NCBI RefSeq assembly: GCF_000426765.1 | Contig: NZ_AUFZ01000016.1 | Location: forward strand, 186,001 to 250,000 | Direction of reading: 5' to 3' | Origin: Vibrio litoralis DSM 17657 | GTDB taxonomy: Bacteria > Pseudomonadota > Gammaproteobacteria > Enterobacterales > Vibrionaceae | DNA: 64,000 nt | Shown: piece by piece, positions 30,301-38,484 of the stretch | Numbering within the stretch: the first letter of the stretch is position 1 | Layout of the letters: each line of letters starts with the position of its first letter | Made by a program: the position numbers and the translations under genes | Notes under the pieces: model-generated | The model's database searches: none | Told to the model about the DNA's origin: nothing | The model's input: the letters and a program-made list of their open reading frames with translations, nothing else

Positions 30301-33300
30301 GATGGATCTGAAGATTTGTTCTACATTGTCAGCATACAGCCTGATGAGAATGGCAATATCAATGGTAGCTTATCCGGAACCGGATTAGAGGATCTTGGAA
30401 ATGGGCAATATCGAATTTCAAAAGATGATATTGCTAGCTTGAAAGTGACACCAAATAAAGACTTTAGTGGTGATATCAAATTACAAGCTATTGCGCAAAG
30501 TGAAGAAAAAGGAACCGCTGTTGTAGGTAAAGAAACCGCGAACTCTGACCCAATCGATATCGTAGTGCGCGTTCAGCCAGACGCAGATGAAGACTTAACA
30601 CTTAAAGTCTCTCGAATTGAATCAGATGAAGATGTGGCGATTAACTTAGCTAGTCATATTACTCTAAACCATCCTTCTGATGCTGCCGATGGCTCTGAAA
30701 CATTATACGTACGTTTTAGTAATCTTCCTACCAGCTCTCAACTACTACTTAATGGTGAACCAGTTTCATTGGAAGCTGATGGTAGTTACGAAATTCCATA
30801 TAGTGATTTAGCTCAATTAGAGTTCTTGCCTGCACCTGAAAGTAGTGGTGACTTCACACTCACCGTTGAAGGTATTGTAAAAGATAACACTACTTTTGAG
30901 GGCCCCACCACTGCAACTGATAATGATGAATATATAACGGTTAGCAAAGAGATTAAAATTTCAGTTAAAGGTGTGGCGGACGAGCCTATTATTACGATTG
31001 ATTATGATAGTGGTTGGACGCCAATCAATCCAAACCCTGATGACCAAACCAGTGATGGGGTTGAAATCACCATTCCAGAAGATGGAGTAGCAACCTTTGA
31101 CTTTGATATCACCTCAGGTGAAAACGATGCTTTAGATGGCGATGATTCAGAAACGTTATCAGTCGTGCTTTCGGGTATTCCTGAAGGTTTGATCATTAAA
31201 AGTAATGGTGAAGCTTTGGAGCTTACTTATGTAGGACAGGATGAAAATGGTCAACCTATTTACCAGGTCGAACTTGATAGCATTAATAATATTCAAGTTG
31301 AGCCGCCATTAAACAGTACCGAAGATATTACGTTAAAGGCAACGGTTGTAGTAACTGAATCTGATGGTGACAGTGCCACATTTGAAAAAGATATTATCAT
31401 TCACGTCGCCCCGGTTATTGATTTAGGCGATACCTACACTTCGACTTCAAACGGTGTGGAAGATGACTTAGTTACTTTGAATTGGAAACCTACTTTTTCG
31501 GATCCCCAAGAATATGTAACGTCCTTCACACTTATTTTACCCGATGACGCAGATACTGATGCTGATGGCTACTCGATTTATATCGTTGAAGCAGGTGGTG
31601 CTCAAACTCAATTATTCTTTGATTCGGAAGGTTCACTGAATTTAGATGCTTATTTGGAGCAACTAGATAATGGTGCTGAATTAAAAATATCCATGCCACC
31701 CAATTCAGATAAAGACTTTGAGTTGGCCACTAATATTACTGTTCAGCAAGATGATGCTGATGCGACCGATCCTGAAGCTCCAGCCATTAAAGAAAATATT
31801 GAAGGCACTTTAGTCGTTAATGTTGATGCAAAAGTTGAATCTCCTGGCGATCCATACACATCAGAAACCGGAGCTGGAAAAATTGTTATCAGTTCTGGGC
31901 TTGACGACGATGGTGATGAGATTATCGATGACCTTGGCACCGTGTCTTGTGATGCCAATGGTGTGGTTGATTTAAGTTCAGGTGGTGTGGGTACTATCAT
32001 GTTTGCGGAAAATGATTTATCCAGTAATGAAGTCATTACCGAGTTAGTTATTGATTTTTCGGGGATCAGTTTACCCGAAGGTCAAGGGTTTGTCGTGACA
32101 GGTGCCGTAAACAATGGGGATGGGAGTTGGACGGTTAAAGACGGAAACCTTAGCAATATTCAAATTCAGGCTCCTGCGGGGTTTACCGATATTGTAGACA
32201 TTAAGGTTGTCGCCAAAGTGGTTGATCAAGGGGATAACAGTGAAGGTGATGTTAGCCAAGAGGTTTCGATTACTGGTGAAATCTCGTTAGATTTTTCAAA
32301 CAATACTAATGATTTATTAGATCTAGCCGCTGAAATTATAGTGGAAGATACGGTAGTAATCGGTACTGAAGATCAAGGTATTAACTTAGGTTCTCAGATT
32401 GTGATTAATAATGCGGTTTCAGTATCAACCGATGATCAAAATGGCGACGAAGAAAGTGAAATTCCGAATGATGTCATGACAGTGGTTATTGACTCTGCGG
32501 ATTTACCTGAAGGTGCAACCATTACTGGGGCAGAATATGACTTTGAAACGGGCCAATATGTCTACGAAGCAACATTGAATGCTGATGGAACGGTTAATCT
32601 AAGTGGGCTTGGCTTAACTCCACCAGCTGATTATTCGGGTGACTTCCAGTTTGATATTAAATACGTTAGCACCGATACCGAAAGTGGTGATGTTAAACAA
32701 GCTACTCAAACTGTTACCGTAAACGTTTCACCTGTTGCAGATGCTGGGCCTAATGTAAACCTTGAAATTGAGAGTCAAGGTTTAGACAGTAATAAACAAC
32801 CTATAACTGAATCAAATGAAGCTGAGGTTCCTTATGAAGGTATTGCTTATGAAGATGCTACCATCATATTAGATTTCTCAAATATTACTTTTGGTGATTC
32901 CTATAATATGGAAGAAGGTGGAACTGAAGGTGGTATTGAAGCCGTTGAATCACTCACTATTCAGGTTGATCCATCGATGGGTTTTTTCCTCGATGGTGAA
33001 GATAATTTGGTCAGTGAATTGACGTTAGGGCCAGATGATTTATCGGATGTTAAATTTATTCCAAATGAAGATTTTAGTGGTCAGGTTGATTTCACGGTCA
33101 GTGGTGTCATTACTGATACTGCGATTTTTGATTTAGATGGAAACAGAACGGAAACCGATTCTAGAGAGGTTCCTGAAACTACGGTTAGTATTGATGTTAT
33201 TGCAGTTAATGATGACGTATTAGTGGAGTCCACGACTGGTGGCAATATTCAAGGTTATGAGGATACCCCGGGAGGTGTTTCTCTTGCGGCAGGTACGGTG

Positions 33301-35331
33301 ACCTTACAAGACATTGATGGTTCAGAAAGCATTGTTTCAATTATTTTAACCGGTATCCCTGAAGGGTTTGTGGTTAATGGTGCGGCCAATAATGGTGATG
33401 GTACATGGACAATTACCAACGCGACGGGCTTACAAGAATATAGTTTTTCTGGATTATCACTCGTATCACCTAAAAATTTCAGCGGTACTATTGAGGTTGG
33501 TGTAGTGGTTTATACCAAAGAAGACTCTCTTGATGATGTTGCTGCTATTAATAAGAGTATTACGGTTGAGATATTACCTGTCGCTGATGAAATTGATACC
33601 GGTGTAGTGACTGCCGCTTCAGGCTCTGAAAATGGTGATATCCTTCTCGAATTAGATATATCTACGGTGGATAATAAAAGTACTAATACATCTACGTTAG
33701 ATAGTATCGTAGAAAACGATCCAGAAAATATCCAAATCACCATTAGTAATGCACCCATTGATATGGGGGCAAGTTTTAGCTTCTCTGATGGCGTAACGGG
33801 CACTATTACGGATAATGGGGATGGGACTTGGACGATTCTTAGTGATTCAGGGACTTTAGATAGTCTTATTTTTAATCCTGGTGATGCTAACAATAACAAC
33901 TGGGATGGCTCTCTCGAACTGGATATTCGCGCGGTCGATAATGGTGTCGTAGCTGAAGATCCATTAAGTGAACAAGCAACTATTACTGTTGATGTTACGC
34001 CAGTTAATGATACGCCTGAAAATACCGTACCGACAGAAGTAATAGATGCGGTTGAAGGTGTCTCGACGACGATTAATGGCCTTGCTATTTCCGATGTGGA
34101 TGCACCAGAAGGTGGTCAGCTTACGGTAACCTTGGAGACAGGTAACGGTTCATTATCGGTTCCTGATGAGTACTCTGGCAGTGTGACTATTGAAGGTGAT
34201 GATTCTGGGCAGTTAATTTTAACGGGTGAATTAGACGCAATTAATGACTTATTAAGTGGTGGTATTGAATATGTACCTGAAACCGATGGTGATACAACAA
34301 TCACCATGACCACTAGCGATAATGGTAATACCGGCACTGGTGGAGAATTAACCGATAGCGATGATATTAGCGTATCAGTGGCTCCTGCCGCGGCCATGAT
34401 GGCAAGTTTTGCTAGTTCACGAATGATGATGCCAAATGTGTCCTCAACCGCTGCTCAATTAGCTTTGATTCCACTACTAGGTTTGTTAAGTGAACATGTT
34501 CAAGCCTTTGAAGCGGAATTCATAAAAATTGATAACCTAGACTCAGGTAAAGTCGTTGATGCATCAGGCCAAACACTTGGTAGCCAGCAAGATGATGGCT
34601 CTTGGGTTATAGCTTCGCAAGACTTAAGTAATGCTTATCTATCGGACTTATACGAAGGGCAACATAACTTAACCGTAGAAGCGGTTTCTCAAAACTCTGA
34701 AAATGATGAGTTCATTTCAGAGTCTCAGTCAGTAGCTGTGAATGTCACCATTGAGCCAGACGGGCAAGATGTACTGCAAGCTAACAATGCTGCGGAACAC
34801 TCGGTGGTGGTCGGTGATGATAGTGATGAAACGCTTATCGGTACCGAAGGTCATGACACATTAATTGGCGGCTTAGGTAACGACATTCTAATTGGTGCGG
34901 GTGGTTCCGATATTCTTATCGGTGGCGCGGGTAACGATGAGTTATGGGGTGGTGAGCGTAATGGTACCGGTGATGGCGCGGCAGATACTTTTGTGTGGCG
35001 AGAGCAAGATATTGGCACTCAAGCTTCACCGGCGATTGATGTCATCAAAGATTTTGAATTGAGCCTTGATAAGATTGATATTCGCGATTTGTTCTCTGAT
35101 AGAGATACTTCAAAAGCTCAAATGGAGGAGATACTTTCTCACATTACCGCATCCGAAGATGATGGCAAAATCAACTTAACCGTCAATACCGACCAAGGTG
35201 GTGAGCAAGTGATAGTGCTAGATAATATCAGCACACACAGTCTGGGACTTGATAGTGGTGCGAGCTCAAGTGACATAGTGTCAAGTTTGTATGCTCAACA
35301 TAATGCCTTTATGAGTGAACATAATAGTTAA
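21337..35331 (+). CDS. Giant T1SS-secreted RTX adhesin (4664 residues) with retention-like N-terminus
   Basis: This very large acidic surface protein probably mediates attachment or biofilm formation. Residues 1-110 form a small beta domain like the LapA/FrhA-type retention module (KIEVVSGEVFVGNHAKPLNQ), followed by a Glu/Asp-rich linker (about 115-150). Residues about 200-2690 are tandem T1SS-143-type units with recurring DxDGD calcium-site motifs. Residues about 2690-4350 are more diverged Ig/cadherin-like modules. Near residue 4350 comes an Ala/Met-rich segment. RTX nonapeptides of the GGxGNDxLIG type lie at about 4496-4540, and then a C-terminal secretion domain. It is divergent from lapBC, its presumed exporter. 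There are no frameshifts across 14 kb. No TAAG-type LapG cleavage site is visible in the N-terminal module, and no lapD or lapG lies nearby. Confidence 0.93.
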   Translation: MDMMSSNKAKIEVVSGEVFVGNHAKPLNQINSEYHLSNSDVIWANPNARYIVNTDSGSQVVEVGCVSCVITNDEGGMTIAQISSAQGVNIDDLKNSQLTPEDIAIIRAHMPPPQTEDVINDSEDDEEPEDENTEPENDAQDQASSLVQTASDGFVEVDYDGDAVLTKAGYDTVGFLDEELSQDDADDGIPIVKAPGGINASISLTEADLQPLGYSSNLGYPVITQQSILVESRTLALQPDTFTFQPQSLATLLQELNAELTSGGQPLTFVFDEETNSIIGQLDGETYLTIQLTASSPGGRDVQIDIEVNLAKPLDHLPSANSTGLVTNVDDQISINLEIQGQDIGGNELNSPILVDVNINDGVDIKFATDPGIFIDEDSDLGITKNGQVPLDVGSDEIHSIKINANQPLLDGATSQSFPTTYEVDGQTLTVYNVLGQVVFTLEVNNDGTYSATLVRPFDQGSTNQSAVGIAITAMDSDGDTAPGTVIITVDDGDVPTGGETGVVSIIEADTQPNEYPVVGRTTIGVAPGTDRLIAESVQFDSTQVNTLINELNAELTTANGEPITFGFKSGDDTVIEGRDAAGNLVLSIDINGTVLFEGTLVVVTVTQYQPLDHLETGNSSGLVWMDGDQIKINTAIQIEESDGTLLGSAVNVEVTISDGDAPQLSVGDLAEFTETSAGGYAEGTVTLDAGSDAIDRFEFNADQPTLEGLMTNGVATEYLVTGNEIIVYTPGNQANPILTITIQNDGSFEVTQTAALEQANNPDDTIHLQLDVTAFDKDGDQSNLGQANIDIIDGANPVFAQDAGTELQENTDTQTGEVPLTVGSDNIETLVFLPADQQASFDGITSNGLDTTVTVNGNTLTLTDSGGNQVLSIVIELDGQYTVTLSGPLDQVTSDGTDNSASITIDALVRATDFDNDTADGTAVITILDGDDAIGGGTASLTFLEPDLDPAGTNSGATSFDVAAGDDRLDPSSVAFDPQDSSYLAELIADLNEVITSNNGVDDIVFAVNAETGAIEGTLNGDVVVTLSLSAVNSGADGNDATVTLTWEQTIPLDHLAATSSNGYVTVTADDIVIKAPVQLQDTDGDYLTSPVEVTVTVEDNVAPVITVGDAAEYTETASGGGTTGNIAIDLGSDYIDRFDFVAGTDAGTLETLTSNDQATDYVIDGNQIIVYLASGTAESDPILTITVNPNGSYEIVQTAPLEQDNAESDQINLNLELNAIDKDGDPSNSGTLVVNILDGVDPTGVDTTVTIDEADLSPNGYPVSSPATSFTLNQATDKLVASTLSIDSSALGYVFGSLEGPLKNELTGLTSGGTALDITIEVDSATGVITITGKLTGTETEALSITLTPTEDGEGNVDVSISAIQSLPLDHIASTGTYVNVNGESLTIDIPVQILDADGDDLTAPANVTVTINDGDIPVISAGDLAVINETATGGTASGNVTLDVGSDAIDRFEWNATQETLEGITSNGQATYAEVAGNVIYLYIEGTTTNPVLTITMDNDGSFDVVQTAPLEQANDPDDTIHLALDVIAIDKDGDLSESAQALIDIIDGQDPTGTGTTVDITEGDLSPIAGYPAEGSDTFTLNQVTDKLIASTFVIEETVLDTLQIELEALTANGSELTITISKDDTTGEITISATSVDTTEEVLSIVLTPTENANGNVDVDISVTQNHPLDHVDTSGDYVSIVDDVLNITIPVQIEDADGDVLVDENGDPEPVDVVVTINDGQDPVFNITSQATELTEGEAGSTGVISESLDLDTNSDQIDAITFNLTDAQAQALFDITSNGKGTRVDQSVDGRILVFVPAEFGGEDVPVLEIIFDNNAKDGSYTIQQFEPIDQPEDTNSSIFELDVIATDMDGDTTGSQITLTINDGGNPNASDVTGDGSITVSEGDLNDNGQSLIYPGNPKGMGTFTIAASNDDLDPTSLTIDDYASFKSSIDGLNLTSDGRVVRVDDTLVVSDEGVITVTGTTEDGDVIFILTFTPTLNADGSVTVVMSLDQKQPLDHLDADSIIFEVPIQITDTDGDKLVGSDGSTETPIDISVSFTDGEAPILTDTSIDITEADVGIADPQIYTGQVPTDIGSDTIASMQFVSDGQKGSATGLLSNDQSVLVDNTESGVVRYYYLGGESGTDEIEVLVITLVEVDGVYDGSYQVEQYEPLEQSNDDNDITSITLDVFATDNDGDSSNNATITINVADGTDPQFVEDTSDIVLIESSDSAVTNSKGQVNVTAGSDDVETIRFADDLLDGNGNLSDLTLTSNGGATYWVIDGSTAILYAEDSESEDDTVLIEVIIDDTGAYSVTVSGPIDQSDSELTQIELGLIATDTDGDTADGSLVFSVEDGANAQGGQTGAIAITEGDLSPMDPSVPNTDGYPVSGEVTGINVPAGVEKLDPATVQIKPSDLDQLITELQADLTSGGQPIVFTFDPNTATLVGKVNGVDALTIELSAEDDGNNGVKISVTMTQHLPLDHNQDSSVENASGWVTVNDTEIHINLPVQVQDTDGDYLDNAVNVDLSITDGIDASFTTDSGVSVDESAIDAGGENHQGSNPDSDSETASGQIDIALGSDEIASFGIDPSLFNELNPGLTSLGQDVTLRENSDGTFSGVAGENDREVFIVTFSADGKYTFTITGALDHETPDESDPTVGTQLDIQLPIYAVDKDGDRVPNTTDVNDYNASNTITVTVNDDVPSVAGNTFDVNEGETIIGSLLPASEGADDIATINLFFADEPNGAIEPHPSPFTSVPVYSGDQLLGQMSVDSEGVVTFVSNPDLADIQESITLDMDITITDKDGDQDSGRITLDIHDKDPIFVFPELSHGQEEDGQGLVDGLDAFDNTDGTNYLENGIPVSMAIDVGDVDRGESVTSITITIPAEPHGQFYYNGGVLSPNAGVVTIPTEAISDPDGDGLVTISGITFVPDEDYSSDGISFTVDAQVSTTDTSDLQSVTGELEISVDGIADIPVWNEATVTEYIGTEDNAIAIDGLLADLNDEDGSEDLFYIVSIQPDENGNINGSLSGTGLEDLGNGQYRISKDDIASLKVTPNKDFSGDIKLQAIAQSEEKGTAVVGKETANSDPIDIVVRVQPDADEDLTLKVSRIESDEDVAINLASHITLNHPSDAADGSETLYVRFSNLPTSSQLLLNGEPVSLEADGSYEIPYSDLAQLEFLPAPESSGDFTLTVEGIVKDNTTFEGPTTATDNDEYITVSKEIKISVKGVADEPIITIDYDSGWTPINPNPDDQTSDGVEITIPEDGVATFDFDITSGENDALDGDDSETLSVVLSGIPEGLIIKSNGEALELTYVGQDENGQPIYQVELDSINNIQVEPPLNSTEDITLKATVVVTESDGDSATFEKDIIIHVAPVIDLGDTYTSTSNGVEDDLVTLNWKPTFSDPQEYVTSFTLILPDDADTDADGYSIYIVEAGGAQTQLFFDSEGSLNLDAYLEQLDNGAELKISMPPNSDKDFELATNITVQQDDADATDPEAPAIKENIEGTLVVNVDAKVESPGDPYTSETGAGKIVISSGLDDDGDEIIDDLGTVSCDANGVVDLSSGGVGTIMFAENDLSSNEVITELVIDFSGISLPEGQGFVVTGAVNNGDGSWTVKDGNLSNIQIQAPAGFTDIVDIKVVAKVVDQGDNSEGDVSQEVSITGEISLDFSNNTNDLLDLAAEIIVEDTVVIGTEDQGINLGSQIVINNAVSVSTDDQNGDEESEIPNDVMTVVIDSADLPEGATITGAEYDFETGQYVYEATLNADGTVNLSGLGLTPPADYSGDFQFDIKYVSTDTESGDVKQATQTVTVNVSPVADAGPNVNLEIESQGLDSNKQPITESNEAEVPYEGIAYEDATIILDFSNITFGDSYNMEEGGTEGGIEAVESLTIQVDPSMGFFLDGEDNLVSELTLGPDDLSDVKFIPNEDFSGQVDFTVSGVITDTAIFDLDGNRTETDSREVPETTVSIDVIAVNDDVLVESTTGGNIQGYEDTPGGVSLAAGTVTLQDIDGSESIVSIILTGIPEGFVVNGAANNGDGTWTITNATGLQEYSFSGLSLVSPKNFSGTIEVGVVVYTKEDSLDDVAAINKSITVEILPVADEIDTGVVTAASGSENGDILLELDISTVDNKSTNTSTLDSIVENDPENIQITISNAPIDMGASFSFSDGVTGTITDNGDGTWTILSDSGTLDSLIFNPGDANNNNWDGSLELDIRAVDNGVVAEDPLSEQATITVDVTPVNDTPENTVPTEVIDAVEGVSTTINGLAISDVDAPEGGQLTVTLETGNGSLSVPDEYSGSVTIEGDDSGQLILTGELDAINDLLSGGIEYVPETDGDTTITMTTSDNGNTGTGGELTDSDDISVSVAPAAAMMASFASSRMMMPNVSSTAAQLALIPLLGLLSEHVQAFEAEFIKIDNLDSGKVVDASGQTLGSQQDDGSWVIASQDLSNAYLSDLYEGQHNLTVEAVSQNSENDEFISESQSVAVNVTIEPDGQDVLQANNAAEHSVVVGDDSDETLIGTEGHDTLIGGLGNDILIGAGGSDILIGGAGNDELWGGERNGTGDGAADTFVWREQDIGTQASPAIDVIKDFELSLDKIDIRDLFSDRDTSKAQMEEILSHITASEDDGKINLTVNTDQGGEQVIVLDNISTHSLGLDSGASSSDIVSSLYAQHNAFMSEHNS
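21935..29395 (+). repeat. Tandem T1SS-143-type repeat array inside the adhesin
   Basis: Two unit types recur. Type B (about 165 residues) opens with a phrase like ITEGDLSP..GYP, contains ELNAELTSGGQP and PLDH, and closes with DxDGD..DGxDP. Type A (about 138 residues) opens with TETxxGG, contains LDxGSDxIDRFEFxA, TSNGxxTxY and DGSFEVxQTAPLEQ, and closes with DKDGD. I count seven B and nine A units, mostly alternating, with two A-A pairs near 23.7 and 27.9 kb. Such arrays expand and contract by recombination. Confidence 0.85.
34822..34956 (+). repeat. RTX nonapeptide calcium-binding repeats
   Basis: About five GGxGxDxLIG-type nonapeptides (TLIGGLGNDILIGAGGSD and neighbours) form a short calcium-binding beta-roll before the C-terminal secretion signal. 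They are the hallmark of type I secretion substrates that fold on meeting extracellular calcium. Confidence 0.93.
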
Positions 35332-35356
35332 TAGTTAATAGTTGAGAGAATGATCG

Positions 35357-35394
35357 ATACCCCATTGAAGTTGCCTTCTTTGGGGTATTTTTTT
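35357..35394 (+). terminator. Intrinsic terminator of the adhesin gene
   Basis: ATACCCCA and TGGGGTAT pair, with GAAG/CTTC extending inward beyond a 2-nt mismatch. Eight T residues follow. It lies 25 bp after the adhesin stop and is a textbook rho-independent terminator. Confidence 0.88.
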
Positions 35395-35411
35395 ATCTGT
35401 AATGAACCATA

Positions 35412-35423
35412 GCAGTGCACTGC
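35412..35423. promoter_or_regulatory. GCAGTGCACTGC dyad, possible upstream activator site
   Basis: This perfect 12-bp palindrome contains TGCAC/GTGCA half-sites as in NtrC sites, though not with canonical NtrC spacing. It lies about 70 bp upstream of the sigma-54-like promoter of nasA. A comparable GTGCA dyad sits at a similar distance in front of the nrtA promoter. Confidence 0.3.
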
Positions 35424-35490
35424 AAAAATTATTTCAGCGAGTGATAATAAGTTCTTCATTAAAAACAAGCTGTTAAATGTTAGATGTGAA

Positions 35491-35507
35491 TTGGCATGAC
35501 TTTCGCA
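35491..35507 (+). promoter_or_regulatory. Sigma-54-type promoter of nasA
   Basis: TTGGCATGACTTTCGCA matches the -24/-12 consensus TGGCACG-N4-TTGCA with correct spacing and two substitutions. It is 149 bp before nasA. Nitrogen-regulated (NtrC, RpoN) transcription of nitrate assimilation is established in Klebsiella. The second operon has the same TTGGCATG core. Confidence 0.7.
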
Positions 35508-35569
35508 TTATTTATAGCAATGAGTATGTACAGTTAATATTCAGAAAACCTGATTCGCAACAGGCAAAG

Positions 35570-35629
35570 ACGCCTCTTAGATTTGGACTCACTTTGGTGA
35601 TGACGATCTAAGAGGCGTTTTTCGTTTTG
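35570..35629 (+). terminator. Leader terminator upstream of nasA (probable ANTAR-controlled)
   Basis: ACGCCTCTTAGAT and ATCTAAGAGGCGT form a perfect 13-bp stem with a 23-nt loop. TTTTTCGTTTT follows, and the stem lies between the sigma-54 promoter and the nasA start. An intrinsic terminator placed inside the leader of a nitrate operon points to antitermination. A small possible hairpin (CCTG/CAGG, 35550-35565) precedes it. The loop of the main stem also holds TCAC/GTGA, but I cannot prove a canonical two-hairpin ANTAR target. Confidence 0.8.
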
Positions 35630-35655
35630 TATCCGAGTTATTTCAGGGGTTCTGG

Positions 35656-38448
35656 ATGAGAGGGCCTATTATGGTAAAGAAAAGTATGGCAAAGGAATGC
35701 ATTAAATCAGCTTGTCCGTATTGTGGCGTGGGTTGTGGAGTAGAAATTAATAATAAAAACCAGATTGTAGGCGACCAAGCACACCCTGCTAATAAAGGCG
35801 CTTTGTGTGTTAAAGGCTCTGCATTGGCAGAAAGTTTGGACATGCCATCTCGCTTACTCTACCCAAGAATAAACGATGAGCAGATCGAATGGTCGAATGC
35901 GATTGAGAACATTGCCGACAAATTGCATCGCACCATCGAACAATACTGCCCTCAAGCTGTCGGTATGTATGTCTCCGGTCAGTTATTAACCGAAGATTAC
36001 TATGTTGCCAATAAGCTGATGAAAGGCTTTGTTGGAAGCGCCAATATCGATACCAACTCACGTTTATGCATGTCTTCAGCGGTGGCCGCTCACGTTCGCG
36101 CTTTTGGGGAAGATATCGTGCCTGTCAGTTATGAAGATCTTGATCATACTGATCTCATTGTGATTGTTGGAGCCAATACTGCGTGGACGCATCCGATTTT
36201 ATTTCGTCGGATCCAACAAGCCAGAGAAGCCAATCCAAATGTGAAACTAGTGGTGATCGATCCACGAAAAACCATTACCGCAGAGCAAGCCGACTTACAC
36301 TTACAAATTGAAAATGACGGAGATGTGCCGTTATTTAATGGGCTCTTGCATTACCTTGTTCAGAATGGGGCTACTCAAGAGTCATTTATCGAACAATATG
36401 TGAATGGATTTAACGCTCTTAAAGCCTCTTTATCCGAGAGAAGTCATTCTATTGATGCGATTAGCCAGCAACTTAAACTAGACCCGGTATTCGTTAAAAC
36501 CTTCTATCAATGGTTTGCCCAATCACCAACTGCCATGACGCTCTTTTGCCAAGGGGTCAATCAATCAGAATCAGGTACTGACAAAGCCAATTGCATCATT
36601 AATGCGCATTTAGTGACGGGGAAAATTGGTACGCAAGGAAGTGGGCCATTTTCAATTACGGGGCAACCTAATGCGATGGGCGGTCGTGAGGTTGGTGGAT
36701 TGGCCAATCAATTGGCTGTACACCGTGGTTTTGATCAGGAATCTATTCAGCAAGTTGAACAATTTTGGCAAGCGCCGAATATTGCGACTGCTCCCGGCCT
36801 AAAAGCCATCGATTTGTTTAATGCGGTTGAGCAAGGCGAGATCAAATTCTTATGGATCATTGCAACCAATCCAGCCGTTTCTATGCCGAACTCAGAGCAA
36901 GTCAGACGCGCTTTAGAAGTATGTGACTATGTCGTGGTATCCGATATTACCTCTCATACCGACACCGCTACATTTGCCGATGTCCTTTTGCCTGCGGCCG
37001 GTTGGGGAGAAAAACAGGGCATGGTGACCAACTCAGAGCGTTGCCTGACCAGACAACGACAATTTTCTGCGCCACCGGGAGAGGCAAAACCCGATTGGTG
37101 GATGCTAGCCGAAGTGGGTAAAGCTTTATGCCAAAAGCTTGGTGTTTTCGAAAAGCATAGAGTGACATCGGGCTTTGAGTTTGAATCCGCGGCGGATGTG
37201 TTTAGGGAGTACGCAGCATTATCTGGTATCAACCGAGACAGCCCTTTTAAATTCGATTTATCCAGCTTGAGCCAACTGAGTGATGAAGAATACGCCAATT
37301 GGCAGCCACAAGCTTGGCCTTTAAATGGGCAGCCTGTATTGCAAGATAAGCAGAGCCCAGCCAATCAGACTCAAGCATTGTCTTTCCCAACGGCCAATGG
37401 CAAAGCGAATTTGGTGCTTGCCGATGAAGTCAACATCGCTCATCACAGTGAAAATACTTGGTGGATGAATAGTGGTCGCCAACGAGACCAATGGCATACC
37501 ATGACTCGTACCGGGCACATCAGTCATTTAGCTGCCAGTGAAGTGGAGCCGACGGTGTACCTTAATCCGATTGCCGCAGAGCAAGCTCAATTGCAAACGG
37601 GCACATTGGTTCAGATCCAAAATCCCAACCGTTCTGCTAACAATGCAACGAATAGCAATGAAACGGATTTTAATACAAACAGCTTAATCGCTCGTTTAGC
37701 GGTTGATGCAGGGTTAACCCAAGATCAAGCCTTTATGTCGATGCATTGGGCAGGAAAGTTTGGTGGACAAAGCCAGGTCAATGCAAGTTTAGCGAGCCTA
37801 GCCGATCCGCATTCAGGACAGCCAGCGTTTAAATCGCAACGGGTGAGTATTACTGCTTTGCCAGTCAGTCATTATGGCTTATCAATCGGGCTAGATTTGA
37901 GTGATGGTGAGCTATCACAAACCCTTTGGCCTTATAAAAGTTTGCAACATGTAGACTTTAACCAAACACGCTCTAATGCTTTGTATCAGCAAGGGGTATG
38001 GCGATTTGCCGATACTCACGCGATCACCAAGTCGGACATTCAGCGCCTAGTTCAACAACAATATCCCAATAGTCAGTACTTGGTGTTAGACCAACAAGAT
38101 TCATGGCTAGTCGTGATTTTAGTGTCTAAAACGGTGATTGGCATGGTGATGATTTCAAGCCAGCCAATCGAACTGCAAGCCGAATCACTGCAACCTTTTA
38201 TTCGCGAAAAATTTAACCTAGGTGGCTTGTTATCTGTACTCAGCGCCAAAGGTGGGAAGGTGAGTAAGTTGGTGTGTAGCTGTTTTCGAGTAACTGAGCA
38301 AGACATTCTCGATCAGTTAGAACAAGCACCGAATATGGGGCTAAGAGAGCTGCAAAACATATTAAGTTGTGGCAAAAACTGCGGCTCTTGTCTTCCAGAA
38401 GTCAAAGGCTACTTATCTCAATCGATAGATGTTGTATCGATTAAATAA
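35656..38448 (+). CDS. nasA: Assimilatory nitrate reductase catalytic subunit
   Basis: This 930-residue cytoplasmic molybdenum enzyme reduces nitrate to nitrite. The N-terminal [4Fe-4S] motif is CPYCGVGCG...C (about residues 20-55). The molybdopterin guanine dinucleotide-binding core of the NasA/FdhF family fills the middle, with MSSAVAAH and TGQPNAMGGREVGG typical of it. A C-terminal BFD-like [2Fe-2S] domain carries VCSCFRVTEQD and LSCGKNCGSCLPEVKG, as in Klebsiella NasA. Two ATGs (35656, 35671) both have purine-rich ribosome-binding sites, and I keep the first. The electron-transfer partner (NasB/NasC type) is not in the window. It is first in an operon with cobA and probably nasT. Confidence 0.95.
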   Translation: MRGPIMVKKSMAKECIKSACPYCGVGCGVEINNKNQIVGDQAHPANKGALCVKGSALAESLDMPSRLLYPRINDEQIEWSNAIENIADKLHRTIEQYCPQAVGMYVSGQLLTEDYYVANKLMKGFVGSANIDTNSRLCMSSAVAAHVRAFGEDIVPVSYEDLDHTDLIVIVGANTAWTHPILFRRIQQAREANPNVKLVVIDPRKTITAEQADLHLQIENDGDVPLFNGLLHYLVQNGATQESFIEQYVNGFNALKASLSERSHSIDAISQQLKLDPVFVKTFYQWFAQSPTAMTLFCQGVNQSESGTDKANCIINAHLVTGKIGTQGSGPFSITGQPNAMGGREVGGLANQLAVHRGFDQESIQQVEQFWQAPNIATAPGLKAIDLFNAVEQGEIKFLWIIATNPAVSMPNSEQVRRALEVCDYVVVSDITSHTDTATFADVLLPAAGWGEKQGMVTNSERCLTRQRQFSAPPGEAKPDWWMLAEVGKALCQKLGVFEKHRVTSGFEFESAADVFREYAALSGINRDSPFKFDLSSLSQLSDEEYANWQPQAWPLNGQPVLQDKQSPANQTQALSFPTANGKANLVLADEVNIAHHSENTWWMNSGRQRDQWHTMTRTGHISHLAASEVEPTVYLNPIAAEQAQLQTGTLVQIQNPNRSANNATNSNETDFNTNSLIARLAVDAGLTQDQAFMSMHWAGKFGGQSQVNASLASLADPHSGQPAFKSQRVSITALPVSHYGLSIGLDLSDGELSQTLWPYKSLQHVDFNQTRSNALYQQGVWRFADTHAITKSDIQRLVQQQYPNSQYLVLDQQDSWLVVILVSKTVIGMVMISSQPIELQAESLQPFIREKFNLGGLLSVLSAKGGKVSKLVCSCFRVTEQDILDQLEQAPNMGLRELQNILSCGKNCGSCLPEVKGYLSQSIDVVSIK

Positions 38449-38484
38449 CCTAGTTAAAACGATTCCCACACAAGGAAGTGTGTT

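Noticed and set aside
22728..34397. Several antisense frames of 60-130 codons opposite the giant adhesin
   Set aside because: They arise from the biased Asp/Thr/Gly-rich codons of the repeats. They have low-complexity Ser/Thr/Val/Pro content and no start signals.
36954..37364. 136-codon minus-strand frame inside nasA
   Set aside because: It is an antisense shadow of a well-supported gene. It is Cys/Ser-rich without domain similarity.
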